A stretch of DNA of 53,984 nucleotides from NCBI RefSeq assembly GCF_014841615.1, contig NZ_JACYUG010000021.1, positions 268 through 54,251 of the forward strand. The letters are read 5' to 3'. This DNA comes from Sphingomonas sp. CFBP 8760. GTDB taxonomy: Bacteria; Pseudomonadota; Alphaproteobacteria; Sphingomonadales; Sphingomonadaceae. Positions 26,785-34,960 of the stretch are shown here, piece after piece. Both the position numbers and the translations under genes were made by a program. The notes below the pieces were generated by a model that saw only the letters and a list, made by a program, of their open reading frames with translations, had not been told where the DNA came from and ran no database searches. Position 1 is the stretch's first letter. The number at the start of each line of letters is the position of its first letter.

Positions 26785-26797
26785 TCTCCCCCGAACT

Positions 26798-26811
26798 CCA
26801 CGTTTACGTGG
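26798..26811. promoter_or_regulatory. Palindrome at the carrier promoter, possible operator
   Basis: CCACGTTTACGTGG has perfect 6-bp arms around TT. It lies 14-27 bp upstream of the carrier start codon, where a bound repressor would cover the transcription start. The sequence is of LacI/GntR style but I cannot name the protein. Confidence 0.4.
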
Positions 26812-26872
26812 TTACCTGACACCTTAGAGGCGGCAAGTCGATCAGTCCAAACTGGTCCACAACTTGATCCAT

Positions 26873-27148
26873 TCATAAATTAGCTCGATCCGAAATAGCC
26901 GCCCGATCAGGCCGCTTCCAGCACCCCACCCGGTTGATGTCGCTGTTCGTCGAATCGACGACCCGCCAGACGAAGTCGAAGACGCGCTGTGGAATGCCGC
27001 TCGGGACCTCGACGCTGGCGGCAGACACCCCACGGAGCCATGCCGTCATCACGCGACGCGTCTCGCCGTCCGGATGAATCGGACACAACAGGATGCCCCC
27101 GTTGCGGACGCCCGTGAGTTTGGCGCCCCGGAACATCGCAGGCGACAA
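26873..27148 (-). CDS. Hypothetical protein, possibly a fragment (91 aa)
   Basis: An open frame with third-position GC typical of real genes here. It contains LTGVRNGGILLCPIHPDGET and GIPQRVFDFVWRVVDSTNSD, which read like folded protein rather than antisense noise, but I recognise no family. The C-terminal residues after DINRVG look less protein-like, so the true end may be lost. It lies in the decayed stretch between the ACS carrier and the IS element. The 125 bp on its 3' side up to the carrier promoter are empty. Confidence 0.35.
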   Translation of the reverse strand: MSPAMFRGAKLTGVRNGGILLCPIHPDGETRRVMTAWLRGVSAASVEVPSGIPQRVFDFVWRVVDSTNSDINRVGCWKRPDRAAISDRANL

Positions 27149-27277
27149 GAAGCGGCCTTCCGCACTTCGATGGGGCGTGGTTGGTCTGCGCCATCGTCGC
27201 CTTCGTCCGGAGCCCCACGACGCACGGCGCGCTGGCGAGGATCTCGACCCGGTCGTGCCCCGAGGACGTTAACGTAA

Positions 27278-27895
27278 GGTCTCGACCACGATCGCGTTCG
27301 GATTCACAACCGACCCTATATGCCCCTCCAGGGGAGAGGGGTGGCGATGACGTCGAACGGGGACCTGTACTTCAACGCAGTCGACTACAAGCCCAACTTC
27401 GGCATTCGCAATCCCGACGTTGCATGGCTGGTGCAGGAACTGACCCACGCATGGCAGTATCAGACCGGACGCAGCATGAGAATGCGTGGGCTGTTGGAGC
27501 AGATCGGCCGGCTGCGCGGTCACGACCCGTAACCATACGGGAAGGTCGATCCCAAGAGACCTTTCAGGACCTATAGGAATGAGCAGCAGGCGGCGAGGGT
27601 GGAGGACTGGTTCTGCCTGCGGCATGGTATGCCTCGACGCTTCGGGTCAGGGTCGATCGAGGATTACGAGGCGGCGATACCGTTCGTACCAAAGACCGTG
27701 GCGGGGCAGAGGCTGGCCCGCGCCCGAGCGATCTTGCGGTCGTGCGCTCATCTCGCAAGGCTGCTGGTGCGGTATGCCGCTGTAGGTGAGGATCATCGTC
27801 GATCATTCTATCCCGCAATGCCTTCGCGATCGGGGGGATGTCGGTCTGGCTGCGCTGGTGTCGCTTCCAAGTCCGTCTTCGAGGCGTGCCACTGA
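27278..27895 (+). pseudogene. Broken gene for a conserved sphingomonad 'vgr-related' protein
   Basis: One reading frame, interrupted once, encodes VRIHNRPYMPLQGRGVAMT, NGDLYFNAVDYKPNFG, VAWLVQELTHAWQYQTGRSM, then a TAA stop at 27530-27532, then PYGKVDPKRPFRTYRNEQQA and ARVEDWFCLRHGM. The two halves are in the same frame and join into one protein, so the stop is a nonsense change (probably from a Tyr codon) rather than a frameshift. The HELTH-like motif (here QELTHAWQ) and EQQAAIVEDWF pattern are those of small proteins often annotated 'vgr-related' in sphingomonads; their role is unknown. The N-terminus before 27278 is also missing because of another stop. Downstream of about 27690 the frame stays open but no longer resembles the family. 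Confidence 0.55.
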
Positions 27896-28645
27896 CCCGG
27901 ACAGGCGTGGTCGACCGATTGAATGTCAGATGACGATGTAGAGTACGGCATCCCGTCCGGCGACGATTGCGGCATCTACAGCCAAGTTGACGTGACGATC
28001 GCCATCATCGACGGCGGCATTGCCTTTTCCTCGCTCGGGTTGGGCGTCGCCCGTGCGTTCGAAGCCGGCCACGCACCCGGCGCCTCCCAGGTCGCCGCCT
28101 TCCTCATCTCGTCATCCGCTGAAGCGCGAAGTCCGAAGCCGCTGCCGCGCGAGAAGCGCCTACGGCGAAGCGAGCCGCTCTCTGATGAGCGCGCTTGTGA
28201 CGTCGCCATCGGGCGGTGCCCCGTCGGTCTGGATCCGGCATTCGTGTCGGCCCGGGATCCGGATGGTGTCGCTGCCCGAGCTGGGGCGTCGATGCCGCGT
28301 CGTCCTGGCAGATGGCTGTTTGCAGCCCTGACGATCGTCGGCTGCCTTCCGGCATCGGCTACGTGGTCGCCGCCGCCTTCACTGATCGTTCCATGCCTCT
28401 GGGAGTGCCGAATTTCCAAGAATTGGAGAGCGTTGACCTTGTCGGGACGGACAGCGTCTGACGGGGAGGGGGCGGCGGCATCGGGTATCGGCGGCGACGA
28501 TCTCGGTACCAGGACATCGAACGGCAGGCTGCCCCCCGGGACAAAAACGTCAGACGTTTCTATCGTTGGAGAGATGCGAGAGCCTGGGCGACGTACGCCG
28601 CGACCACGTAGAGCCCCAGTGCATCCGCCATCTTCATCACCTCGT
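27896..28645. other. 750-bp stretch without a recognisable gene
   Basis: Two long frames overlap on opposite strands (27923-28660 plus, 27976-28740 minus); both are poor in structure and rich in Arg/Ser/Pro, and neither matches a family, so I treat neither as real. A 25-codon minus-strand frame at 28557-28634 (starting KMADALGLYVVAAYVA) abuts the insertion site of the IS and could be the tail of a lost gene. The region reads as decayed accessory DNA. Confidence 0.5.
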
Positions 28646-28984
28646 TTAACAGGCCGCTGAAAAAGGCCACGGCTTGCCGATGAAGGAGGTGTCGTCGCCG
28701 TTGTCGTATGCGATTTCGCCTTCGAGGCAGCCGTCCTCACGCAGATCGGCCCACCCGGTGCCGGTCACCTGATCACCTTCATCGGCACCATTCCATTCGA
28801 AATCGACCCCGCTCGGGGTGAACCCGCTGTCAATTGAGGCGCAGAGCGCCCCGAACGCCATTTCCCCGGTGCCATCGGCGTCGATACGCAGGAAAGCCGG
28901 GCCGCACAGATCGAGATGGTCGCGCGGCCATGTTCCGCTCTCCACGATCCGCCATTTACCGACGAGGGCAGCGTGCGCGACCAT
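28646..28984 (-). CDS. Passenger gene inside the IS, conserved small protein of unknown function
   Basis: 112 aa. The ATG at 28984 overlaps the transposase stop as TGATG. The product starts VAHAALVGKWRIVESGTWPR and continues with LDLCGPAFLRIDADGTGEMA, FEWNGADEGDQVTGTGWADL and LEGEIAYDNGDDTSFI. The GKWRIVE...D..DL.GPAF......G.G...FG......FEW.G.DE.D...G.GWA....G.L.G.I..H.GDDS.F pattern is that of a small soluble beta-rich family of unknown function that I remember from many bacteria, including integron gene cassettes. The last residues (KPWPFSAAC) are encoded by the inverted repeat, and the stop codon TAA is completed by the flanking TTAA. So the gene uses the target site for termination. No signal peptide or membrane segment. 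Confidence 0.65.
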   Translation of the reverse strand: MVAHAALVGKWRIVESGTWPRDHLDLCGPAFLRIDADGTGEMAFGALCASIDSGFTPSGVDFEWNGADEGDQVTGTGWADLREDGCLEGEIAYDNGDDTSFIGKPWPFSAAC

Positions 28985-30161
28985 CACCCCGTCTCCAGCA
29001 GCTTGGGAAGCCTGACCAGATTGTAGGCGGCAATCGTCAATGTGAAGGCGAAGCGCACCCGGGCCAGCCCCCGAAACCGGGTCTTGCCTTGCCCGGCCGC
29101 GGACTTCACCCAGCCGAACACCTCCTCGATCCGTTTGCGGATGCGGATACTCGCGCGATACCCTGGATGCCGTGTCGTGCGACCGTCGATGGCGGAGCGC
29201 CGGCCGCTCACATTCTGGGCGACGTGCGGGGTCACACGGCGCTCCCGCAGCTCGTCGATGAAATCGCGGGTGTCGTATGCCCGGTCGGCCGCCAGCGTGA
29301 TCCGGCTGCCTTGCGCGCGGTCGACGTCGTCGAGCATCGCCACGGCGGTCAGTCGTTCTGCAAAGCCTGCCACTCGCGTCGTCTCGGCATCGACCGCGAG
29401 TCCGTTGCGGTTCTCCATCAGGACGTGCCCCATGTAGCACAGCTTCGCGCTTGCCCCTGGGCTCTTGCGATATAGGCGCGCGTCCGGATCGGTGGTCGAG
29501 GCATGGGTATCGTTGCTGCGCCTGGTGCCGCGGAAGTCGATCTCGCGGTTGCGCCCTTCCGGGCCGTCCGCGGGCGGTTCATCGGCTTCGGCCTCATCCT
29601 TTGGACGAAAGCTCTTCATGCTGCACCATGCTTCGATCAGCGTGCCGTCCACCGAGAAATGCTCGTTCGACAGCAAACGCTTCACCTGCGGGCGCGCTAG
29701 GATCGCCGACAGGAAGCGCGTGGCGATCTCGCCGTACAGCAATCGCTCGCGGTTCTTTGAGAAGGTCGAAGCATCCCACACCGGATCGTCGATGCCGAGC
29801 CCAACGAACCAGCGGAATGACAGGTCGAAGTCCAGCCGCTCAATCATCTGCCGCTCCGAGCGGATACCGTGGAACAGCTGCAACAGCAGCGTCCGCTCCA
29901 GCTTCTCCGGCGCGATCGAGGGCCGCCCGATACGCGAGTACACCGCCTCCAACTCCGGCCCGATGTCTCTCAGCGCCTCGTTCACCAGACCACGGATCGC
30001 CCGAAGCGGATGGCCCGCAGGCACCCGTTGCTCCAGATCGACATAGGAAAACAGCTTGCCCGATCGCTCGTCCGTCCCGCGCATCCATCGCCTCGTTCAT
30101 CGCGTCCTGACACGATGAATCACCTCACTGCGCGATAGCCAAGCCCTTTTTCAGCAGCCTG
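28650..30161 (-). mobile_element. IS5-family insertion sequence with passenger gene
   Basis: The element is about 1.5 kb. Its imperfect terminal inverted repeats start CAGGCCGCTGAAAAAGG on the left (28650) and, read on the other strand, CAGGCTGCTGAAAAAGG on the right (30161). TTAA flanks both ends (28646-28649 and 30162-30165), as expected for the 4-bp YTAR targets of IS5-type elements. Inside are a full DDE transposase gene and, downstream of it on the same strand, a second small gene that is not part of normal IS5 elements. The transposase is intact, so the copy may still be active. Confidence 0.85.
28984..30084 (-). CDS. IS5-family DDE transposase
   Basis: 366 aa, full length. The N-terminal part (LFSYVDLEQRVPAGHPLRAI, RPSIAPEKLERTLLLQLFHG, RSERQMIERLDFDLSFRWFV) is the InsH-type DNA-binding and dimer region. 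The catalytic triad is visible as Asp in HFSVDGTLIEAW, Asp in LAADRAYDTRDF and Glu in RKRIEEVFGWVK. It cuts and joins the ends of the surrounding element. The start lies 77 bp inside the right end. No frameshift, so it needs no programmed slippage. Its stop overlaps the passenger gene start. Confidence 0.93.
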   Translation of the reverse strand: MRGTDERSGKLFSYVDLEQRVPAGHPLRAIRGLVNEALRDIGPELEAVYSRIGRPSIAPEKLERTLLLQLFHGIRSERQMIERLDFDLSFRWFVGLGIDDPVWDASTFSKNRERLLYGEIATRFLSAILARPQVKRLLSNEHFSVDGTLIEAWCSMKSFRPKDEAEADEPPADGPEGRNREIDFRGTRRSNDTHASTTDPDARLYRKSPGASAKLCYMGHVLMENRNGLAVDAETTRVAGFAERLTAVAMLDDVDRAQGSRITLAADRAYDTRDFIDELRERRVTPHVAQNVSGRRSAIDGRTTRHPGYRASIRIRKRIEEVFGWVKSAAGQGKTRFRGLARVRFAFTLTIAAYNLVRLPKLLETG

Positions 30162-30165
30162 TTAA

Positions 30166-31028
30166 TGACTCCCGTAGATCACGGTGAGGGCTGAGCGCTT
30201 CATTTGCCATGCTTTCGTCTCCCGGCCATTGTTGAGAGAAACTTGCTCGACGTTTGTAGGGGGCATTCTTAGATGACCCCTACACAGGTGGACCGTCGCC
30301 CTCCGGGGCTTGATGCCGCCGATATTCGCCTCATGCGGAGAAGTTGTCATCAGCTACGCGTGTGTGAAAAGGACATGTTTCAGTGTTTTTCGGACATTCC
30401 GGTGGGCGGAGCCGCTGTCGGCTTCGGTCTCTGCGGTCTGACAAACGAGGATCAAGTGGTTTGCGCAATTGCGGTAGGTTGCGGTCAGGGGATTATGCCC
30501 CGAGCGCATTCGCCGTTCGTCGCCTCGCGACATTTACGCCGGACGCGTTATGTCGGCGCGGCTTGGGGCTGGGCGATACGGTCTAAGCGTTGATACGCTC
30601 ACGTGTTTAATTATCGCCACGGCCGTAGTCAGACGGTCCCGCTCTTCCGGCACGCCCAACGAAAAGGCGCCGCCCATGGGATACGGCAGGATGTGCACTG
30701 TCTCGGTCGGTGCTTGCGCGCTGGCGATCGTCGACAAGATTGCAGGCGCTGCGCCCATGCTCGCCGCAGCAAGGCAGCGAAAGCGATGCTACGTCATGTC
30801 CATATCCCGCCCTTGGGCGTGACGTCGCCGGATCGGGGCTGGACGCACCACCGGATAGCTGAGGTAGGAATACGGATGGAAGGCACGCCGGTGGCCAAGG
30901 TTGGACGTGTAGAACATCAGCGCCGATCCCTTGAGACCGGGCACCGAAAGCAGCAGTCGGAGCGGCATGCACAACCAGTGACGTTCTGTTCATCGCGATA
31001 AGCCACGACCGCGTCCGAGCCGCCGTCA
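30166..31028. other. 860-bp stretch between the IS and the copper receptor gene
   Basis: No complete gene is supported. On the minus strand a frame from about 31013 to 30789 without a start codon reads HWLCMPLRLLLSVPGLKGSA and LMFYTSNLGHRRAFHPYSYL, which looks like real but truncated protein of unknown family. In another frame an ATG overlapping the receptor stop as TGATG begins TAARTRSWLIAMNRTSLVVH, faintly like the start of PepSY-type membrane proteins that often follow such receptors; it does not continue as one. The rest shows only short overlapping frames and somewhat lower GC. Confidence 0.45.
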
Positions 31029-33074
31029 TCAGAATCGTGCCCGCACTGCGCCGAAAACGCTGTGCGGATCGGCAGGAGCATGGAGACGCTGCGCGCCGTC
31101 ATACCAAACATATTCGTAGCGATCGTTCGTCAGGTTACGAACCTGTGCGGAGATTTCGATCGCTTTGGTGATCCGATACGCCAGTTCGGCGGTGACCTGA
31201 AAATAGCTGCCGTATCGCCCCTGATCGTTAATCGTATTCAGTTCGTAGGATGATTGGCCGTTGCCCCAGATCGACGCGCGCCATGGGACGTCGCGCGGTG
31301 CCCATTCGATGCCAGCAGTATAGACGTTGCGTGGAACGTGATCGATGTCATTTCCAACGATCAACGGGGCGGCAGGATCCGCCTCGCGGATGACAGCTTT
31401 CTGGTGCGACCAACTCGCCCAGGCCGATACACCAGATACTGGTCGTACCGTTGCCTCCAGATCAAAGCCGCGGCGTCGGGTTTCGCCCAGATTGTCGAAT
31501 TCGCCATTCGGGTCGTCGAGGCGGCGCTTCAGCTCCCCGCTCGCAGTCTGCTGCCAGACCGCGGCGCGGAAGCTCAGCCAGCGTCCTTGCTTCAGCTTGA
31601 TCCCGCCCTCGAAGCCTTCGTTGATCGAAGCGGCAACGTCGCGAGCGCGAGGCGGGATTACGAACGCCCCTGAGCCCGCACCGATCTGGAATGTTCGTCC
31701 ATAGTTGCCGTAGGCCGTCAGACCCGCGATCGGTGTTACCGCCACGGACAGCTTGGGCTGGTTGATCGTGCCGTATTCGTTGACCGGGTAACTGCGCCCG
31801 TTCAGCCGGTTGGTGAAGTCACCGCCCACCCGGTCCATACGCCATGCAGGGGTGACGGTCAGCCAATGGACAGGCGAGACGATCGCTTGCACATAGGCCC
31901 CCCCGATCGTCATGTCGAAATCCTGGTCACGGGTAGCTGCGGTGATGATGCGGCGATCGGTCGTCCAGCGGCGACTGCGGTTATGCTGCCACTGAACGTC
32001 GCCACCCGTTTCCGCCATCAACCAGTCGGCGACGTACCAGTGAAGGCCGGTGATGACACCATATTGCTGCTCGTTGCCGAGCCGCTGCTGTTGTGGCACG
32101 TTCGCCGAGAAGCGAATGTAACGATTATCAGCGATCGTGTTGGCATAGGCAACGCTGGTAAATGACAGGCGTGCCGCCAGATCGGCATCGAGGTGCAGGC
32201 TATATTGTGATAATTCGCGAGTGCCGCCATCCGTGGCGGAGAATGGATTGGACCTCCGGCGGTTGGTGTCGGCGTAGGCGTCAGTCAGATATCCCGCCTC
32301 GTCCGCGGCAATGCGGCTGTGACGTATGATCAGCCCGAGCTTTGCAGGACCGAAATCATAGAACCACTTGCCCGCAAAGTTGATACGGTCGAGATCGGCA
32401 TGGTCGCGGTAGCCATCGGTTTGACGATAGGCGATCAGGTAGTTCTGGCTGAGCCGCCCGCTTTCGACACCGGCGGATAGTTGCGCGTCATAGGTGCCGA
32501 ACGCGCCGACGATCGCGCGCGTATCGAGGTAGGTGCCGCCGATGCGTGTCAGTACGTTCGCGCTACCCGCGATCGCGTGCAGTCCCCAGCGTGGATCGGA
32601 GGTGCCGCGGACCAGCTCGACCGACGCGATGTCCAGTGGGGCGATCATGTCCGTGAAGTCCATGCGACCCGAATTGTCGTTCGACGGCACCCCGTCGATC
32701 AGGAGCTTGACGGCGTTGATCTCCCCTTCGCCGTTGAAGCCCCGGATCGAGAAGCGTCCAGGCGTCGTGCCCTGCCCGAAATCGGTTAGGACGACGCCTG
32801 GCAGGCGCCCTAATAGTTCGAACGCGGAATTGACGTTCTGGCGCTGCGCGACGTCGCCCGAGAGCACATCGACCGAGGTGAGAACGTTGGCGGAGGAGCG
32901 CGCCATCGACTTGGCGGTGATGACGATTTCCTCTCCGCCGATCATGACCTGCGTATCGGGCTGGATGCGATCAGTCGGATTGACGTCCCGATCCTGAGCA
33001 ATTGCGGGTGTTGCAAGGCAGAGGCCAGCGAGGATGGTAAGGCTCGCCGAAGCTGACGAATGCCGCCCGATCAT
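31029..33074 (-). CDS. TonB-dependent receptor, copper-linked
   Basis: 681 aa, much shorter than the sugar receptors here and of the size of siderophore/metal-complex receptors. Signal peptide ends TPAIAQ. The plug contains EEIVITAKSMARSSANVLTS, LGRLPGVVLTDFGQG, FSIRGFNGEGEINAVKLLID and ELVRGTSDPRWGLHAIAGSA; the C-terminal strand is FGAVRARF. Its ATG overlaps the stop of the DJ-1/PfpI gene as ATGA, and the operon upstream encodes PCu(A)C, SCO and a copper-uptake-associated lipoprotein. It should import copper, free or chelated, across the outer membrane. A chelated form is suggested by the exported isonitrile-hydratase-like neighbour. Metal specificity is from context. Confidence 0.88.
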   Translation of the reverse strand: MIGRHSSASASLTILAGLCLATPAIAQDRDVNPTDRIQPDTQVMIGGEEIVITAKSMARSSANVLTSVDVLSGDVAQRQNVNSAFELLGRLPGVVLTDFGQGTTPGRFSIRGFNGEGEINAVKLLIDGVPSNDNSGRMDFTDMIAPLDIASVELVRGTSDPRWGLHAIAGSANVLTRIGGTYLDTRAIVGAFGTYDAQLSAGVESGRLSQNYLIAYRQTDGYRDHADLDRINFAGKWFYDFGPAKLGLIIRHSRIAADEAGYLTDAYADTNRRRSNPFSATDGGTRELSQYSLHLDADLAARLSFTSVAYANTIADNRYIRFSANVPQQQRLGNEQQYGVITGLHWYVADWLMAETGGDVQWQHNRSRRWTTDRRIITAATRDQDFDMTIGGAYVQAIVSPVHWLTVTPAWRMDRVGGDFTNRLNGRSYPVNEYGTINQPKLSVAVTPIAGLTAYGNYGRTFQIGAGSGAFVIPPRARDVAASINEGFEGGIKLKQGRWLSFRAAVWQQTASGELKRRLDDPNGEFDNLGETRRRGFDLEATVRPVSGVSAWASWSHQKAVIREADPAAPLIVGNDIDHVPRNVYTAGIEWAPRDVPWRASIWGNGQSSYELNTINDQGRYGSYFQVTAELAYRITKAIEISAQVRNLTNDRYEYVWYDGAQRLHAPADPHSVFGAVRARF

Positions 33075-33910
33075 CCCGCGATCCCCAACCGCTTGGCGGC
33101 AGCCGCAACCGCGGTATCGACCTGCCCATCCATCCAGGGTGTGCGGCCGGTAAGCTCGGCTGAACGCGTTGGCCCTGCTTCCTGTGGCGTTCCGTTACGG
33201 AAGGGCGGTTCGGGAGCATATTCCATGAGTAGCTGCACCCGACGCGCGGCTTCCTCACCCTTCAGATGAGCAGCAAGTGTCAGCCCGAAATCGATGCCGG
33301 CAGTGACACCGCCCCCGGTCATGCGGTTGCGATCGATCACGACGCGTTTGTCGACATGGCGCGCGCCCATCCGCGGCAGCAGATCGGCGACTTGCCAATG
33401 TGAGGTGGCGTCATAGCCCTTGAGGAGCCCTGCAGCCGCCAGTGCCAGGCTGCCGGTACATACGCTTGTCACCCACTTCGCACGGGATCCGCGGTCGGCG
33501 AGAAACGTCATCACCGCAGGGTCATTCATGCAGTCGACCGTGCCGAGCCGGCCACCAGGCACGAACAGCACGTCGACGTCCGCCGGCACCTCGTCGAACG
33601 TCTGCGTTGCCGCGATGGGAATGCGAACGTCGGTGGAAACCGGGACCTTGTTCTTCCACACAAGCTGGACGTTGCATCGTAGCATGTTGAACACGGTCAT
33701 TGGCCCGATCAGATCGAGCACAACCATCTTCGGATAGACCAGCATCGCGATCTTCGGCGCATCAACTGGCATCGCTGTCGGATCGGGCAACGGCTGCGCT
33801 GCGCGCTCTGCCGCAGTCTGGGCGGAGGCTGGCCATGCCGCTGCGGCACCACCCAGGCTGGCAAGCGCCAGCATCTGACGCCGATCAAACGGCGCGGTGA
33901 GGTCGGTCAT
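33071..33910 (-). CDS. Tat-exported DJ-1/PfpI protein, isonitrile hydratase-like
   Basis: 279 aa. A twin-arginine signal (DRRQMLALASLGGAAAAW, cleavage near PASAQ) is followed by a full DJ-1/PfpI domain. Cys151 in the nucleophile elbow WVTSVCTGSLALAAAGLL, followed by Thr152, and Asp66 in VVLDLIGPMTVF reproduce the Asp...Cys-Thr set of Pseudomonas isonitrile hydratase InhA; YDATSHWQVADLLPRMGARH and GGGVTAGIDFGLTLAA also fit that branch. InhA adds water to isonitriles to give N-substituted formamides. It sits inside a copper operon, with 4-bp overlaps to both neighbours, so a link to a copper-binding isonitrile is attractive. The assignment to InhA rather than another DJ-1 hydrolase is by motif only; activity is not shown. 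Confidence 0.75.
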   Translation of the reverse strand: MTDLTAPFDRRQMLALASLGGAAAAWPASAQTAAERAAQPLPDPTAMPVDAPKIAMLVYPKMVVLDLIGPMTVFNMLRCNVQLVWKNKVPVSTDVRIPIAATQTFDEVPADVDVLFVPGGRLGTVDCMNDPAVMTFLADRGSRAKWVTSVCTGSLALAAAGLLKGYDATSHWQVADLLPRMGARHVDKRVVIDRNRMTGGGVTAGIDFGLTLAAHLKGEEAARRVQLLMEYAPEPPFRNGTPQEAGPTRSAELTGRTPWMDGQVDTAVAAAAKRLGIAG

Positions 33911-34347
33911 TGGTCATTCCCCAACGTTTTGATGTAGTTCTCATGGTCAGTGGCCGTGCCGACGAAGCGCTTCATGCGAGCCAGGCGCTCGCTCGGTAGT
34001 GCTGCCTCCGCCTTGGCAAGCTGATCGGCGATGTAGCCCGCGTTAAAATCAGGCACTCCGGCTCGCTTCAGGTTCGCCGCGTGGCGTATCGAGTCACCAC
34101 TGCACAGCAGCAGCATCCATCCGTAGGAACCGCGTTCGAATAGCGCTCGTCCGCCAAAGTCGCCCTGGGTCCAGTCGGCAATCGCATGATCCCCGCTGAT
34201 GACGACGGGGCCGATGTCGAGCGGGAAGCGCGGACTTCCAAAATGCGCCTCTGTCGCTTCTCGGATGCGCCCTTCATCAACGACCGTGTTCTGGATGCCG
34301 CAGCCAGCGAGCGCGATTGCGCCCGCCAGTGCCAGCCACCTATGCAT
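33907..34347 (-). CDS. Copper uptake system-associated lipoprotein
   Basis: 146 aa. The lipobox LAGC (Cys16) marks a lipoprotein. The body has PLDIGPVVISGDHAIADWTQ, GDFGGRALFERGSYGW and LLCSGDSIRHAANLKRAGVP, the pattern of a small family annotated as copper uptake system-associated protein, found beside PCu(A)C, SCO and TonB receptors in alphaproteobacteria. The DHAIADWTQGD..G.AL segment probably forms a small beta-sheet domain; biochemical role is unknown. It overlaps the DJ-1 gene by 4 bp and the SCO gene by 8 bp, so all three are made from one mRNA. Confidence 0.8.
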   Translation of the reverse strand: MHRWLALAGAIALAGCGIQNTVVDEGRIREATEAHFGSPRFPLDIGPVVISGDHAIADWTQGDFGGRALFERGSYGWMLLLCSGDSIRHAANLKRAGVPDFNAGYIADQLAKAEAALPSERLARMKRFVGTATDHENYIKTLGNDQ

Positions 34348-34960
34348 TGATGAGCCGGCTCAGCCGCCTAACCGCCTGATCCTCCGGTTCCTTCGCGTCC
34401 ATCGTGTCTGCGAACTGCCCGTCACGATCGAAGAGCAGAATGCGGGCGGTATGGTCGATCGTGTAATCCCCGTTCGGCAACGGCACCCGTTCGACGTAGA
34501 TCTTGAAGGTCTTCTCCATCCGCTTCAGTTCTGCCGGATCGCCCGTAAGGCCGATGACCGGTGCGTCGAACATCGACAGGAAGCTTGCGATATCCTCACG
34601 CTTGTCGTGCTCGGGATCAACCGAGACGAACACGATGTTCATCTTGTTGGCCTGCGTACCCAGCTTCTTATGAAGGACGGCCATCCGGGCCATCGTGGTT
34701 GGGCATACGTCGGGGCATCGGGTGAAGCCGAAGAAGATCGCGTACGGCTTCCCCTTCAGCGTCTGGTTAGTGACGGTCTGGCCTTTGGTATCGACGAGCT
34801 TGAAGGGGCCACCTGGACCGCCGCGTTCCGCTGCCGTGGTCCGATTGCTGGCATCAGGACTGGCAGAACAGCCGGCGATGCCCACCGCCAGGCCTAATGC
34901 CAGCAAAGCCCCGAGCGCTACTGTACGCGGTTCCGGGCGTGCGTTGGATACGCGCATCAC
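34340..34960 (-). CDS. SCO1/SenC-family copper chaperone (lipoprotein)
   Basis: 206 aa. It has a lipobox GIAGC (Cys31) and a thioredoxin-like fold with the copper motif CPDVCP (Cys82, Cys86) and the third ligand His170 in YTIDHTA. SCO proteins carry Cu(I) or reduce target cysteines during assembly of the CuA site of cytochrome c oxidase. The protein is anchored to the outer face of the inner membrane. The neighbours (PCu(A)C on one side, the copper-uptake lipoprotein on the other) are the usual partners: PCu(A)C hands copper to SCO. Confidence 0.93.
   Translation of the reverse strand: MMRVSNARPEPRTVALGALLALGLAVGIAGCSASPDASNRTTAAERGGPGGPFKLVDTKGQTVTNQTLKGKPYAIFFGFTRCPDVCPTTMARMAVLHKKLGTQANKMNIVFVSVDPEHDKREDIASFLSMFDAPVIGLTGDPAELKRMEKTFKIYVERVPLPNGDYTIDHTARILLFDRDGQFADTMDAKEPEDQAVRRLSRLINA

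Noticed and set aside
28557..28634. 25-codon minus-strand ORF next to the IS insertion site
   Set aside because: It has a possible ribosome site and a hydrophobic helix, but is too short to judge, and rejoining the flanks without the IS gives no longer frame.
27923..28740. Opposed long frames at 27923-28660 (plus) and 27976-28740 (minus)
   Set aside because: They overlap each other, both products are low in structure, and the minus frame would start inside the IS element. No family recognised.
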